Below are positions 1-11,745 of a DNA stretch of 64,000 bases, piece by piece. Position 1 is the stretch's first letter. Every line of letters starts with the position of its first letter. This DNA is from Tanypteryx hageni (Eukaryota; Arthropoda; Insecta; Odonata; Petaluridae): assembly GCA_028673005.1 (NCBI GenBank), contig CM054120.1:55488057-55552056 (forward strand), written 5' to 3'. The notes beneath the pieces are model-generated. The model saw only the letters and a list, made by a program, of their open reading frames with translations, was not told the origin of the DNA and made no database searches. The translations under genes and the position numbers were made by a program.

Positions 1-416
1 CATGCAAGCTTTCCACATTGGTTCCCTGTTGTTCAGGATTTGGTAACCTCGCCCCCTCCTATATTAACTCCCATATCTAAAGTTTGAATACGCCGATCAA
101 AGTAAATAGTGGAGAAAATTTTACTCATTCCGTAAGCACCAGAAGTGCCTCTACAATCAAAAAGCATGTCATTAGTCCAGTGATGATCAATGAACTTTCA
201 GCAGAGTACTTCGTGAAATAAAAGTTGTTAAAAAAATTAAATATGAAAAAAGGAGGATGAGGAGATTACGGCGGATAGGTGAATTAAAAATACTAACACC
301 AAACCGTAAAGTAAAAAAATTAAGACAAGGCGCTAAGAGAGAATTTTTCTCGTAGTTGGTAAAAGAAAAGTAACGATGATTTTCGGCAAAGAATATTTAG
401 AACCAAAAATTTAGAA
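1..416. other. AT-rich sequence, nothing recognised
   Basis: I see no gene, RNA or repeat structure in this stretch on either strand. Open frames are short and have no recognisable motif. Confidence 0.5.
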
Positions 417-600
417 CAGTGGCTTTCAAACTATAGGGCGCCAACACTGTGACTGAAGATATATAGAGGGGGCGAAGACAGTCTTGGTAGTTGAGTTGGG
501 CGCAGCTTTGTCATGCTTTAAAAAGGTCGAGCAAGAAGGTTAAGCCAGAGATTAGTCACCTCGCGCGGCTGTTACAATGCTAAAGTTGCTTAAGAACAAT
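417..600 (+). mobile_element. possible hAT-type terminal fragment
   Basis: The segment opens with CAGTGGCTTTCAAACT, which resembles hAT termini of the CAGTGGTTCTCAAACT kind, and is more GC-rich than its surroundings. No matching right end or target duplication was found, so this is at best a truncated end. Confidence 0.25.
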
Positions 601-1833
601 TTAGATTGATGGCCATGAATAATACATCTTAATGATGAAGGTTGTATACAACGGAAAACGAAAATATATTGTGATAAAAATGAAAAAATCGATGCATCTT
701 CCGTCAAATAGATAAATATTTAATTAAGGTGATTGGTTAGCATTGCCATACTGTCAAATACATCATAATGAAAATTACGCTTTGTGTAGCGTTGGCTATG
801 ACATGACATGAATAATCAATGTCATAATTAATATCACCATGGTTATGGAAAAAGGGAAATGTCCCCTGCCCCTGATATGCTTTAGGGAGGATGCCTATAT
901 TTCATACTTGAACTCACAGCTGAATATTCTCCTGATACCTACAGCTAACTCAATGCCCAGTCGCTTCTGTTTAAAAGTATTATTATTTGTATCTCATAGC
1001 GGGAGACAAGCATAATTACAGAAAACAATATTCAATCCAATGGAAGTAATGCACTTCAGTTCCTCTTTCTATTTATTTCAACATTAGTAGCAATTTCTAG
1101 TTTTCAATTTGCAGTACTGAGCTTGTACTGCAATATATCTCATCACTTTCAAATATGTACTTTTGATCACTTTAACTACTGATGCACTGCAGTTTTCATG
1201 ATGTACAATTCTGCTTGGCTGAAATCACATTATATTAAATTATACAACGTGATACTTCAATTCATGAGCTCAATTTCTGCAGATTAATAGACTATAATTC
1301 CAAATGCAGACATGAAAGTAAACTTCATTGGCCTCATTGCAAAAACATTAAATTATTCAAAAATATAAAATGAATTTGTATTTTGATAATTAGAGCATAT
1401 ATTCTCATGTTATATTCATTTAAATGTGATACCTAGTAATTTACACAGCATTAATAAAATGCATAGTTTCTCATATTGTAGCTTCCGTTACACTTATCAT
1501 GCTTATGAGACAATACTGCGCACAACATGTCCAATCTCGTAGAATAATTATAACTTCACTCAAAAGATAGTTAGTCACACATCACTAGTGAAGGTTATTC
1601 TTATCAATTTGATGAATAATGGATCAGATATATTATTTCGTGACAAATTTTTTTAACCTGCACGTCTATATACCTACATAGAGGTGTACAAACTCAAGAA
1701 TGAATTTTCATAATTTCCAAAACAAAAAATATCCAAATGAAAAAATCATAGATTCCATATTATCATATTTGTACTTTGTGCAATAATGAAAGTTGAATTA
1801 TACATCAATCAGCCAGAAATTTGTCTGCCTTAA

Positions 1834-1880
<47 letters not shown>

Positions 1881-2655
1881 AGGTGAAATACAAAATACAT
1901 ATATGATAATATTGAATCGAATTTTTTCATTTAGATTTGTCTGGTTTGTAAATTATTAAAACTCATCCGTGATTTAATATGTTTCTATGCATATATACAT
2001 GATATTCACTGGTGATGCGGTTGTTACCGTGTAGGCTTGCCATGACAAAGTTTCGGAGTTTTATACCCACAAATGTAGGCTTGTGAGCCGAGTATTACAC
2101 ATCCTGGTAATGAAGGTTGTAGACAACCGACAACGAACAAGTTATGCCATTGTGTTAGAAAACAAATATTTGGATAAAAATGAAAAATTGGAACGCGGGA
2201 AATGTAATAAGTCACACTGAGCCATCAATGAGTAAAATCCTAGAACTACGAGTTCTTAAATATATACATCAACTTCCAAATACAGCTAAATTGATGGATC
2301 AAAATGAATAAATAATTTTGAGAAAATGTAATATATTGCATAAACAAAATTGTAATAATTCCCATTTTCTATTTAATTTAATGCATAAAATGCCAAAAAA
2401 TTGAAGATTTATATTTTTAAATAGATGATTTTCAGAAAATAAATTTAGAAAAATAATTAAGTAAAACAGTTATATATTTAAACGGGGAAATTTTTAAGTC
2501 GAAAGTTTGAAATATATTAAACGATACTAATAAAAAAGAATGAGCCTAACTTTTGGCAACATCGAATTTGCAGCGCTGCTGCAACTGACGCGTTTATTGA
2601 TGTTAGTTGACAAATCTTGTTCAGCTTCCGATACATTTCCGGAAAATAATCAAGG
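601..2655. other. AT-rich non-coding stretch with a short dispersed repeat pair
   Basis: No gene is recognisable. The segment near 625-690 resembles 2097-2190: both read ACATC, then AATGAAGGTTGTA, then GATAAAAATGAAAAA near the end. They are probably diverged copies of one dispersed repeat. Confidence 0.4.
1840..1868. repeat. (TA)n microsatellite
   Basis: Uninterrupted alternating T and A, followed by a degenerate TACATATACATATA tail. Confidence 0.95.
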
Positions 2656-3015
2656 CTAGAGGCATTTAAAATGTGGGTGTGGAGGCGGATGTAGAAGGTT
2701 AAGTGGATGGATAGGATAAGGAATGAAGCAATACTAACAAGGGTGAATGAGAAGAGAAGGTTACTTGAAACAATTCAGAGGAGGAAAAGTAATTGGTTAG
2801 GGCATATCTTGAGAGGAGAAGGTTTACTATTGATGGTGTTGGAAGGATCAGTAGAAGGTGAAGGGAAAAGGGGACGTAGAAGAATAAAAATGTTTGATGA
2901 CCTGAAAGAAAGTGGAGGTTATCAGGAAATGAAAGAAATGGAAAGGAACAGAAAGGATTGGATACAACGCTGGTGTCAGGGACCTGCCTTGGGGCAGAAC
3001 ACCTCATGATGATGA
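2656..3015 (+). pseudogene. 3' end of a non-LTR retrotransposon ORF
   Basis: Conceptual translation gives the C-terminal tail of an arthropod endonuclease/reverse-transcriptase polyprotein. It starts with LEAFKMWVWRRM, then an in-frame TAG at 2692, then an open frame from 2707 to 3009. Landmarks are the WLGHILRGEGLL block, a basic GKRGRRRIKMFDDLKE block and a QEMKEM segment. The wording is typical of the region downstream of the RT palm in insect LINEs. The frame ends next to a short TGATGATGA run, as expected of a LINE 3' tail. The RT core and endonuclease are absent, so this is a 5'-truncated copy. The GC-richer codon use differs from the AT-rich flanks. The clade cannot be fixed from the tail alone. 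Confidence 0.8.
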
Positions 3016-3489
3016 CCACGAATTAGAATGCCTGTAAATTTCGAGGAGGACAAGGTGAATACTACTAAAGAATAAAAAAGTGAGAAAAGATGTGCAGGAA
3101 TAGCTAGATAAAATGTATCAATCTCTGTCTTAGGTACTAAATTACTTGATTAACTAAATCAAGTAACAGTTACAGAAACTTGCTCGCCCTCCATATATAT
3201 TTAACATAAATATTAAACAAATTTCAATCGAAAGAAAATTACATCATCTTTATAAGCTAAACACACAGTCAATGTTGGCACGAGGTGTTACATTGAACCT
3301 TCCAGCTGCTAGGGCCTAAATATTGGAGCTCTCTCTTAAAGGCCTACCTCTAAATTATTCGCAAAGTAATAAATAGACCTGAGTTATTAAGAATTCAAGA
3401 CTTCATCACCAAATTTTTGAGAAGAGGATAATGGGATTATAATACAAACCTATTAATAATGATGCAAAATGTCGTCACTGCGTTCGAAA
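3016..3489. other. no recognisable feature
   Basis: AT-rich sequence between the LINE tail and the first copy of the duplicated segment. Nothing identifiable was seen. Confidence 0.4.
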
Positions 3490-3820
3490 GCGTTCAAATT
3501 CTTTTAAAACAAATATGGCAAAAAATTAACCTAATATCCTGCTTGTAAATGGATAACACATTTACCTTCAAGAATTATTACTATGTACATTTAAGTAAAT
3601 ATAGTTAAGAAGTAACAAAGGCATAGCAAGTATACGTACTTCTTTTACTCGAGAGCGGTGGCCACCGACGCAACAGGTAGACGTTGTCGACGCGGGGTGG
3701 TCTCAGCGATAGGAATTTATTAGCTGTAGGAAAATATATATATAAATTAGTGCAACAATCGCCGTTATGTTTTAATTAAAATGATACTGTATTATATGCA
3801 TCCGAATTAACAAAACTTGT
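3490..3820 (-). repeat. diverged direct repeat, copy 1
   Basis: This segment aligns along its length with 5776-6080. Shared landmarks in order are AATATGGCAAAAAAT, ACCTTCAAGA, TATAC, a GC-rich core of about 60 bp, then TAGGAAAA and a TTTTAAT run. The core is the best conserved part and stands out from the AT-rich flanks. The offset between copies is about 2.28 kb. Strand is given as minus because exon-like signals lie there. Confidence 0.7.
3640..3723 (-). other. exon-like segment, copy 1
   Basis: On the minus strand the segment is preceded by a good 3' splice site (ATTTTCCTACAG, AG at 3725-3724) and followed by a GTACGT donor beginning at 3639. It is 84 nt long and GC-rich. Its core shares a potential reading frame with the copy at 5907-5988, with a stop near the end, so it may be a 5'-UTR or non-coding exon. 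No expression evidence is available. Confidence 0.35.
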
Positions 3821-5775
3821 AGTATTACTGAAATAATCATAGATATATGAGGCCATCCGTGCGAGAATCAGACAAGCGTCAATTGTTAAAAACGCTCGAA
3901 AACGGGTTTAAATTTTGTGATTGTGAAATTATATTTGAACAAATAAAATTATATTGTCAACCATTTTTTAGTTTTGGCCTATAACATCTAAATCAAAATG
4001 GCACCGAGTAATATAAATTGATTTAGTAAATGTGTGGAAAATATATGTTACTCTAGGAATCTGAAGTAAAATGTACATATCTTTCAAAAATATTTTATAA
4101 TGAATAAACAACTAAATTTTGAGTAAAAAGTAAATACTGGAAGATAAATAAAATAATAGAAGTAACTGGAGACAGCATGTTTCGGATAATGCCAGATCCC
4201 AATTAGGCCCTAGAGTACAATATAGATTTTGTTACCAAAAAACATAAAATTTCACACAAAGCAATCAAGTAATTCGTCACCGTCTTCCTCTTCAACACCA
4301 CTTGGACCTATATGGACAGATTTCCTTTGTTTCCGGATTTTTAATAAAGGAAAAATCGAGGGCGTACAAAGGAAACCCATTATGTTCAATTTTGGCGTAA
4401 GTCAGATTTTTATACAATTAGGTCCAAAATTGTGCGCTCTTTCAAGTGGAAAATCGGCTAAGTCCAATTTTACGTTAATTAAGGTGGCTAAATCAGACTA
4501 AGTTCAAATGGAGCTTTATGTTCACATAGAAAATCCTCTAACTGCACTTAAGAGTATTTTCCTTTTAGCGATGGCATCGTCTTAAGTTGGAAAATCCATC
4601 AAGCGCACTTAGCGTGTCTTCCTGTATAGATACACCAATATTACATGACCTTATAAACAATATCAATGAAAATCATTTACTTTAATTTAACCACATATAC
4701 TATAGTCAAGGATTCCTTAAAATGCTGAACAAACGTTTTTTTATTTCTGAAGCTAGTTTTCAGCAAGCTCACTTCCTGAGGAGAAATATTAAATTACTTT
4801 GCTATCTCTTTTTGCTTAATGTCAGAATATCTTAATAAAATTGCAATTGCTATCAGGCGCATTGCTCTTAGCTCGATTAAGTGATCTCGGCGTTACACAA
4901 TTCACATTTGTTCTTGCTGTAGTGAAAATAATTTTTTGAAACTTCTGTTATCATGAAACGTTTTTTGTTCAAATAACGTTTTTCCGGCGCACTGTATCCA
5001 ATATACAAAATTTTCAAATAACTTAAATGGCCGACATTATATTTCAAGATGGCGGATGAAACGAAAAGATTTCATAAGGTCTCCTATCTGTTACAAATAA
5101 AATGTCCTTTACCTTGTTCCTCTACCACAAATTGTTATTTAGATATGGACAGAGGGGCTGACACTTGGAGAATTATATCGATATATGATTGTTAATTAGC
5201 GTGGCAGTTGCTTTCGCTTTCGTCGAAACCATTTTATGCTCTTAAAAAAAAAGAGTTTTAATTTTATAGGTATTGATATTTTAAACGACGACTAAATATT
5301 TTACAGAATTGTCGCAAAGAAATTTGATTAAAAATCGGAATGGTCGCTACTGCGCTTCTGAATTCAAAATGGCGTAAGCAATTTGAAACGTAAAATTCCA
5401 TTAAAGATACAATATATTATATAATATAATTTACCGTTTTTTTACCTTTAAAAATCCGTAAAATAAAAGTATGAAAATGATCAGATTGTTAATGAGTAAA
5501 ATATTGTAACGTCAAATTCCTAAGAGGAAGAAGTGTTCCACTGACAGGAGTCCAGAGCACTTAGCGATCCGTTTGATCGTAATTATTAAGCACAAAACAA
5601 TGTTACCCTAAAAGATTCTATGCATGCACATTTCAATTCCATTTAGTTATTTCAAACAGTTCAAAGCAACCAATAATCGCGCAAAAAGTAAAACGTAGGA
5701 AAAATGGAAATATTATACACGCTGAAAACTAATGATGCTATAACAATTCACTGGCCTGCCGATGGATGAAATACA
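3821..5775. other. non-coding AT-rich stretch
   Basis: No gene, RNA or complete mobile element was recognised. The open frame at 4229-4501 has no domain signature and biased low-complexity composition. Confidence 0.4.
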
Positions 5776-6080
5776 AGTAAATCAAATATGGCAAAAAATC
5801 CAACTAATAGCTTCTTTGTAAATAGTTAGAGCATGTTTCACCTTCAAGATTTATTATTACATACAAATAAAGATAATCGAGAATAACAAAGACGTAGTAT
5901 ACATACCTTATTCGATGGCGTTGGCCATCGATGCAAGAGGTAGAAGTTGTCGATGCGGTGAGGCCTCAGTGATAACAGTATATTGGCTCTAGGAAAAAAT
6001 AAACGTAATTTAGTAAAACAATTACCTTTAAGTTTTAATGAAAAATTTACAATATATGTGCCTCTGAATTAAGAGGAGGT
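5776..6080 (-). repeat. diverged direct repeat, copy 2
   Basis: Second copy of the segment at 3490-3820, with the same order of AT-rich flank, GC-rich core and TAGGAAAA tail. Substitutions in the core are mostly transitions, which fits an old duplication. Confidence 0.7.
5907..5988 (-). other. exon-like segment, copy 2
   Basis: Minus strand: a polypyrimidine run ending TTTTTTCCTAG is the acceptor (AG at 5990-5989), and AAG|GTATGT is the donor (GT at 5906-5905). The 82-nt body contains a frame reading ASPHRQLLPLASMANAIE and then a stop. The homologous frame in copy 1 reads TPRRQRLPVASVATALE and then a stop. Both splice sites are preserved although the intervening sequence has diverged. It could be a UTR or lncRNA exon, or chance signals in a repeat. 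Confidence 0.4.
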
Positions 6081-6189
6081 GTGAGATTACTGAAAGAAAC
6101 AGAAATCTTTGCTAAAGATTTAATTAAAAATCGAAAAGAAAGTATCTCCAATAATGAAGAAACGGAGCCAAATGACGGAGCTTACTTAC

Positions 6190-6300
6190 CCGCACGTCTC
6201 TGAAGCTAAGGATAGAAGAGGAGGAGATGTAGGAGAAGACTCGTTATATGGACTGACATGGAAGCCCGTGATTGGCCCGAAGGAGGGTCACGTGTTTTAG
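6190..6300 (-). promoter_or_regulatory. candidate minus-strand promoter and first exon
   Basis: Read on the minus strand this GC-rich block has, in order, an E-box CACGTG (6289-6294), a CCAAT box (6275-6271), an arthropod-type initiator TCAGTC (6256-6251) and, about 65 nt downstream, a strong 5' splice site GG|GTAAGTAAG (GT at 6189-6188). The exon-like segments at 5988-5907 and 3723-3640 lie downstream in the same orientation. Plus-strand TATAAAA motifs also occur near 6436 and 6461, so the direction is uncertain. Confidence 0.35.
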
Positions 6301-6619
6301 GACATTTCATGAGCGTCACCTACCCCCCTCATAACCAAGCGTGTCACGAAGGGACGCCATTAAACGCGAGCGAGGCGAAAATCGCTTGTGCAGGTTTTTG
6401 CTATTTTTAATTTTTTGGAACTTGCCGACCAAGAGTATAAAATACCGGCTTTATCGAGTTTATAAAACCCATTCAGTATAGACAAGCAATTTCCTCCGCA
6501 TACTATACTCATGTTCGTCATCTAGAGTGACCAAGATTTAATCTGATCACCGGTCGTCGGATGAAAGCAAGAAATTGGTTAATATGTTCAAAAACAAGCA
6601 TTTGAAAAGAATTTTGTCT

Positions 6620-6768
6620 GGGGTATCTACAATTGCCACAACAAGGTTGTAAATTTAAGAATATATTTTCGGTGAATTAATATCGAAGACGGGAGATTTG
6701 CAGCCGAAATGCGCATCTAGTTTGTAATAACATTGTTGTGGCTATTGCAGATACCTGAGATAAGTATT
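6620..6768 (+). mobile_element. mini Penelope-like / hammerhead-bearing element
   Basis: About 150 bp with an inverted copy of its own tail at the left (6621-6656, GTATCTACAATTGCCACAAC) and the tail itself at the right (about 6725-6768, GTTGTGGCTATTGCAGATAC). Between them is an eroded hammerhead-like core. The box at 6683-6689 is CGAAGA-like, and GAAA at 6706-6709 is followed by TGCGCA and then TC. The layout matches the ends of the Penelope-like element at 28711-31752, so this looks like a small non-autonomous relative. Confidence 0.5.
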
Positions 6769-7084
6769 TAAAAGTGCTTTTTATTGATCTTTTCAGCCAT
6801 AATACGAGCTCTAGGCTTTTCTGTAGAATTTCGTTTTAAGTATAATATATCAAAACATTTCCAACAACATTGTGTGGAACACAATTCCTACGTGAGAGTC
6901 ACGCTGCGCACGCATTAAGAATTAATTTCAAACGGCTAATGCATGGAATACAATATCTGAAAAAATAATAACATATTTTTAAAATTTACTCATGTTCGTA
7001 TCATTTTAGCGTGACAATAATATACTTCAGATACAATGCAGCCCTTTTCGTTGATGATTCACCGAAATTAGTTTCTTTTTAGAC

Positions 7085-7171
7085 TACACCACTGAAGAGG
7101 GCTGCTTTTTATCCGAAATGCGCATAGATTCTTCATAACATCATTATAGCTATTGAAGATACTTAGGATAA
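7085..7171 (+). ncRNA. hammerhead-ribozyme-like motif with Penelope-type tail
   Basis: An intact CTGAAGA box (7092-7098) and a GAAA box (7115-7118) are followed by TGCGCA and TA, fitting the GAA-A / short stem III / NUH pattern of minimal hammerheads. The tail (CTATTGAAGATACTTAGGAT) matches the copies at 6768 and 26545. Stem II is eroded, so self-cleavage is unlikely for this copy. Confidence 0.45.
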
Positions 7172-8470
7172 GTTGTTGTTGTTTCTAGTTTTATATACCT
7201 ATTTATTTGCATATTCTTAAATCTGTTTCCATCCATAAATGAGCTTGATAATTCTATATTGAATTAGGTGTCAGTAGATCAGTAACACTTAACGAAATTT
7301 TCATCTTGAGATTAATGATTTTTTAAACTCAAAGGAAACTTTCGTATCAATTGATTGTGATATTTTTAGTTGGAAGAAGAATAAACGTCGACAGACAAAA
7401 CTTCGCACGATCTTCCCTGCGATATATCTACTACCCAAACGTATTTGTGATGCCTACCATTTGAATAGTGTTTAAAAATAGTACTTTGCCCAAGACGTTT
7501 AAACTCTTCGACGGAACGCGAAATGGAACAACTGCGCGAAAATAGTTATTGCTAAGATTTTTTATTTCAGAATGTTTGTGAAAGTTTTGCGTGCTCCGAA
7601 CTCGAAAACATTCTCGTTCCACGCTCAAAACTGTAATTCATTTCCGCTCATAAACCTCTGAATGCATGGCGTCATCTCCTCGGCATTCGTTCCACATTCC
7701 TCCCTTCCCTGCTACTCAACCTCAAGAGCCCCTCCCATTCGTTTCCTACTTCCATCGCGCCATCTTATCTCGCACGAACCAACGGAGAGAGGAATCGGCG
7801 GCCATGATGGAAAATTTTCTACAGCCAGAAAGATAGAACGTTATTTAAAAAATTCCGCAAAATATGCTGCTATGTATAAACATTCCGCATTAGAGTTCAT
7901 AATCTCTTATGTTTATGGGATTCAAATTGAACTCTATTCCTACGACTGATGTACTTGAGCACCGTCGTTGTAACTAGCAATGGAAATGGTATTTCGAAAT
8001 ATTCCTGAACGTTCTAACGCTTTAAAATACAAAGTGGTTAAAACTTGTTTCGTTCAACATAAAGCCTTCAAAATATAAATAGTTTCTTACACTCAAATAT
8101 GCATCTTTTGGAAAAGGTCACGCTTCTACTCTGGGCAATCAGGTAACCGCAAGGTCCTAGGGTACTTTTAAAATCACACTTCTTAGCCCTTTTAAGGGTT
8201 TTGAGATTATATTTGCTGACCTAATGGTAGAGTATTCCACGAGCCTCTCTATACAGATAAGGTCACGGATATGTCCAGCTGAGAGTTCCTTGACCCCTGA
8301 ATCCCTGTTGAACGAGGTTTGGAAGAAAGAAACTTCGGTGGTCGTTTGAACCGTAGAGTATGTTCGTGGAACAAATGTTTCTCGATTGCTTGCTAGGGTT
8401 TTCCGATAGATGGACGTTGTTGTATGCGCTTTTACCCCTTCTCCGTATGCATTGAACCCACTCTTTTGGC
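7172..8470. other. no confirmed gene; GC-richer island inside
   Basis: Within AT-rich DNA, about 7655-7810 is pyrimidine- and GC-rich and contains a 95-codon open frame (7662-7949). That frame has no recognisable domain and ends in AT-rich low-complexity sequence. The 136-codon minus frame at 8157-8567 overlaps a hAT MITE and is not convincing as protein. Confidence 0.35.
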
Positions 8471-8751
8471 CAAGGACGGCCCTAGGAATATTGGCGCTCC
8501 GGGCGAGAGAGCACTCAAGTGCCCCCCTCCGTAAATATTTGATGAGATATTTACAAAGTACATACATGTTAATTTATTCATCTCTCTTTAAAAAATATCG
8601 ATAAAGAAAAAATAAAAGGAATTCCATCAATATTCCACCCTTTTCTGCGATATATATTTGTATCAAATATTTTTTCACTTGAAAGTAATGCAAGTGGATA
8701 GCGCCCCCAATACTTTGGCTCCCGGCTCGCCCGTAACTCGGGTCGGGCCTG
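8471..8751. mobile_element. hAT-type MITE
   Basis: A 281-bp element whose left end reads CAAGGACGGCCCTAGG and whose right end, reverse-complemented, reads CAGGCCCGACCCGAG. It is flanked by an 8-bp near-identical duplication (CTTTTGGC at 8463-8470, ATTTTGGC at 8752-8759), the target-site length expected of hAT elements. The ends are GC-rich and the interior has no coding capacity. Confidence 0.75.
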
Positions 8752-8759
8752 ATTTTGGC

Positions 8760-10908
8760 AGTCTTTCTCTAAATGTTATTCAGGAAAGATCATTCCACTC
8801 TGTTCCTTTTGGATCCTTCATCCTTTGCTAAAGGTGTTCAATTTCAATTTATATACTTATAATGGTTTAAAAAGTGCACTTAAACTTTTATTACCCTGCG
8901 CTACAGATATGAAATATCTGTATACATATGCATTGAATGCAATTTGGGAGACAAATTTCTTCTAGTGCCATTAATTCCCACTGTGGCAGATTTGTAACAG
9001 TGCTACAAGTCCACTCTAGTGGAAATCTTGGAATATCTTCACTCTCTTGTCTATTTGGTCGCCATTGACGTTTGCATGCAGTCACAGTGTCGAAGCATGA
9101 CTCGCGTGTCTGGGCATTATAGGGATAAACTAACAACCGTCACTTAAAATTGAAGAGAGATTAAGAATTAATATTCATTTGCTATTTGTTGTAAAATATT
9201 TTGCCAATTGGAGAAACACATTTTAATCAGGGTATGTGAAAGCATATCCCGAAAACTTTATGAAAAAACTTTGCGGACATAATAAAATAAACTAAAAAAC
9301 CACAAAAATATTCTTCAGCAAAGACAAGAATGTTATTTTGCTGATCGTGTTTTGTAAATAGGCACATATAATCAGAAGGAAGAATTTAAATAAAATCAAT
9401 TTATCGTCAAACTTGCGGGCCTCTTTGTAGAATGTGTTAAATTCGCCGAATTTTGCTCTCAATTGGTTGAAGTCATGAAGCCAGCATGATTATTTATACT
9501 GGAGATCATTGAATTTTAAAGATGCACCTTTTTATAGTAATGAAGTAGTGGAAAACTTCAAAAGAGACATCCCGAAAATGAGAATAGAATTTATCACCAC
9601 AATTGACTGCACTCAAATATGCCTCCTTTCCACAACCACCTTCCGAGGTGGCAGGCGTATTGCTCCCCCATACCCTCCAAGCGAAACGGTCTTCATTTGA
9701 ACACCTCAAATCGTTAGGCGACCCTGACCCTATAGACCCGAAGAAAGATGCTTCCGGTGAGAACGTACCCTTACCCTTATGTTGGTATAACCAATTCTGT
9801 ATGTCGCGAATGTTAAGCAGATTTACGCAGAAAACCCCTCGAATAATAAAAATTGTAACTGCTGAGAGATTACTTAATTTGTGAAAGAAAATTACAAGTC
9901 TTTATATAATCACGAATAAAATAATATTTAACTGGAAAAAGGCTGATTTAAAAATAATTTTAATCAGATTTAGGAAGCACATAATTGTGATATAAAAGTT
10001 TTAATAAAACATTTTGAACAAAACCAACAGTTATTATTTCACTGCAAGGCAAAAGGTAAAATTTTAAATTTCGAAAATTTGATCATATTCCTTAAAAAGA
10101 AAAAGTGATACAGAAAATTTGAAATATGCACATCACTTAAATGCCTATGGGTAAATACATATATAACGTTCCATTTGATGTAAGATTTGTTCAACTTTTT
10201 ACATATAAATGTATTTTCTCATGTTAAGTAGACAAAAATCACTATTAGAGCGCTCAGCAATTTTTACCGTTTTTTACACTTTGGCTTATATCTTTTTCCT
10301 AAATTCACCAAAAATTTATTTTTGTCTAGCATAAATGTATTTATATTATATAAAATCAAAAAGTCTGATGTAATAACTCCAGTGTTTGAACAATTGCTCA
10401 CGTAACTTTTTTTGATTTTAGAGTAACTTGCGAATACTCATTATGTCGAAACAATGTAAACCATTTTTAGCGTTTCTTAAATCGCCTATGCGATCGGTTT
10501 CTCAGTCTGTCTGACGCATCAACTACTCCTAAACAAAAAAAGTTTAGTTTTTATTCAATCGATATCATATTTTTGCAATGTTATTTCATGCAACTCACAA
10601 TAGTATTATAAATATATTTAACGTCCTGTATTAAAAATGTTTTAAATAAACGCCAGTTACTGTCTGCCACAGCAGCTCATTCCTTCTTTGTCTTCTCTGC
10701 TGTTGCCATTCTAAAGGAGAACCTATGCCCTGGAAATCTTTATGATCTTTCCGCATACCCACGCAGCCGTCCCTCCATTCAACTTCTTGGAATCTACTTA
10801 AACCCAGTTTGATAGCTTTTTCAGGAAGAGAAAGAGCAAACCATCAGTTTCAGTAGCTTTGTATTTTTCAAAAATAATGCCCTCAAGCAGAAAAAGAATA
10901 ACGTAAGG
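8760..10908. other. AT-rich non-coding stretch
   Basis: I recognise nothing convincing. The overlapping frames at 9506-9884 sit on opposite strands of one GC-richer patch, and neither has a domain signature. Confidence 0.4.
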
Positions 10909-11206
10909 CAGCGTTTCCCAAACGTTTTTGAGTAGCGGAACACTTTCAAAGATAAAGCGGATTTCGCGGCACCCAAGCCTTGAAACCAGTTCTATATATT
11001 TTTAGATACGGGTATTACAATCTTTGGACACATCCATTTGTTGATGTTCCTACATAACCAATTTATTAGAATAGAAATTACTGACCTAATTACCTACCAA
11101 CACATGCAAATCGTTGATTAATTTACTAAACAAAGTTTTTCGCGGCACCCTTAAAAGTCTACTGCGGCACACTAGTATGCCGCGGCACACAGTTTGGGAA
11201 CCACTG
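10909..11206. mobile_element. hAT-type MITE
   Basis: A 298-bp element beginning CAGCGTTTCCCAAACG and ending, reverse-complemented, CAGTGGTTCCCAAACTG. It is flanked by an 8-bp duplication with one mismatch (ACGTAAGG at 10901-10908, ACGAAAGG at 11207-11214). The interior repeats the motif GCGGCACNC several times. It is non-autonomous, with no transposase sequence inside. Confidence 0.85.
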
Positions 11207-11449
11207 ACGAAAGGGATAATTTAGCATCTGCGTTAACGGTAGTTCCTCAAAAACTCATTCGTTGCAAAAAAACGACTAAAAACGTCTAAAAAAGAAAGAA
11301 CGTGATCTTACTGCCCGAGAGAGAGGGAACGAGAGAGATATGGCGTTAACGTTTGCACGTTTTTTCTAAGAAAGCGAACTAAAGAAGACCTCGTCCAATC
11401 TTCATTTGCCAATACCACTTCAAAGAGTCGTGTTTCACGACCTCTGACG

Positions 11450-11745
11450 CTCTATTTTCACCCCACCTCCTCCGTCTGGATCCTCCCACTCCCTCCTCTT
11501 CTCGCATCCACGCAATCCTTCCCGACTCTTTCCTCCGAGAACCCTCCATCTCCCTCTTCATTTTTCCCTCTCCTCGTTTTCCGCTCTCCTGACCTCACAT
11601 CCTCCTCCCTCTTCCCTTCTCGAAGCTTTCATTCGTTCGTCCCATCTACCACCTTCCTTCCTTTTTTCCGCCTTTTCTGCCGTCCCTTGTTTTTCACCTC
11701 TCCCAACCCTGCCCTTCTCTTCCGTTTCCTTTCCCAAATATTATT
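11450..11745. repeat. pyrimidine-rich low-complexity tract
   Basis: The plus strand is dominated by C and T with short TCCTCC, CTTCC and TTTCC motifs. Minus-strand open frames here (11379-11561, 11629-11826) are Arg/Lys/Glu/Gly-rich products of this bias and not real proteins. Confidence 0.8.

Noticed and set aside
7662..7949. 95-codon frame in a GC-richer island
   Set aside because: Composition shifts from pyrimidine-rich to AT-rich within the frame, with no domain and no splice context. I cannot separate it from chance.
8157..8604. Opposing open frames of 136 and 64 codons
   Set aside because: They overlap a hAT MITE, have no recognisable motif, and the codon content follows the GC-rich MITE end. 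A tRNA-like GGTAGAGTA phrase near 8225 has no convincing B box or cloverleaf.
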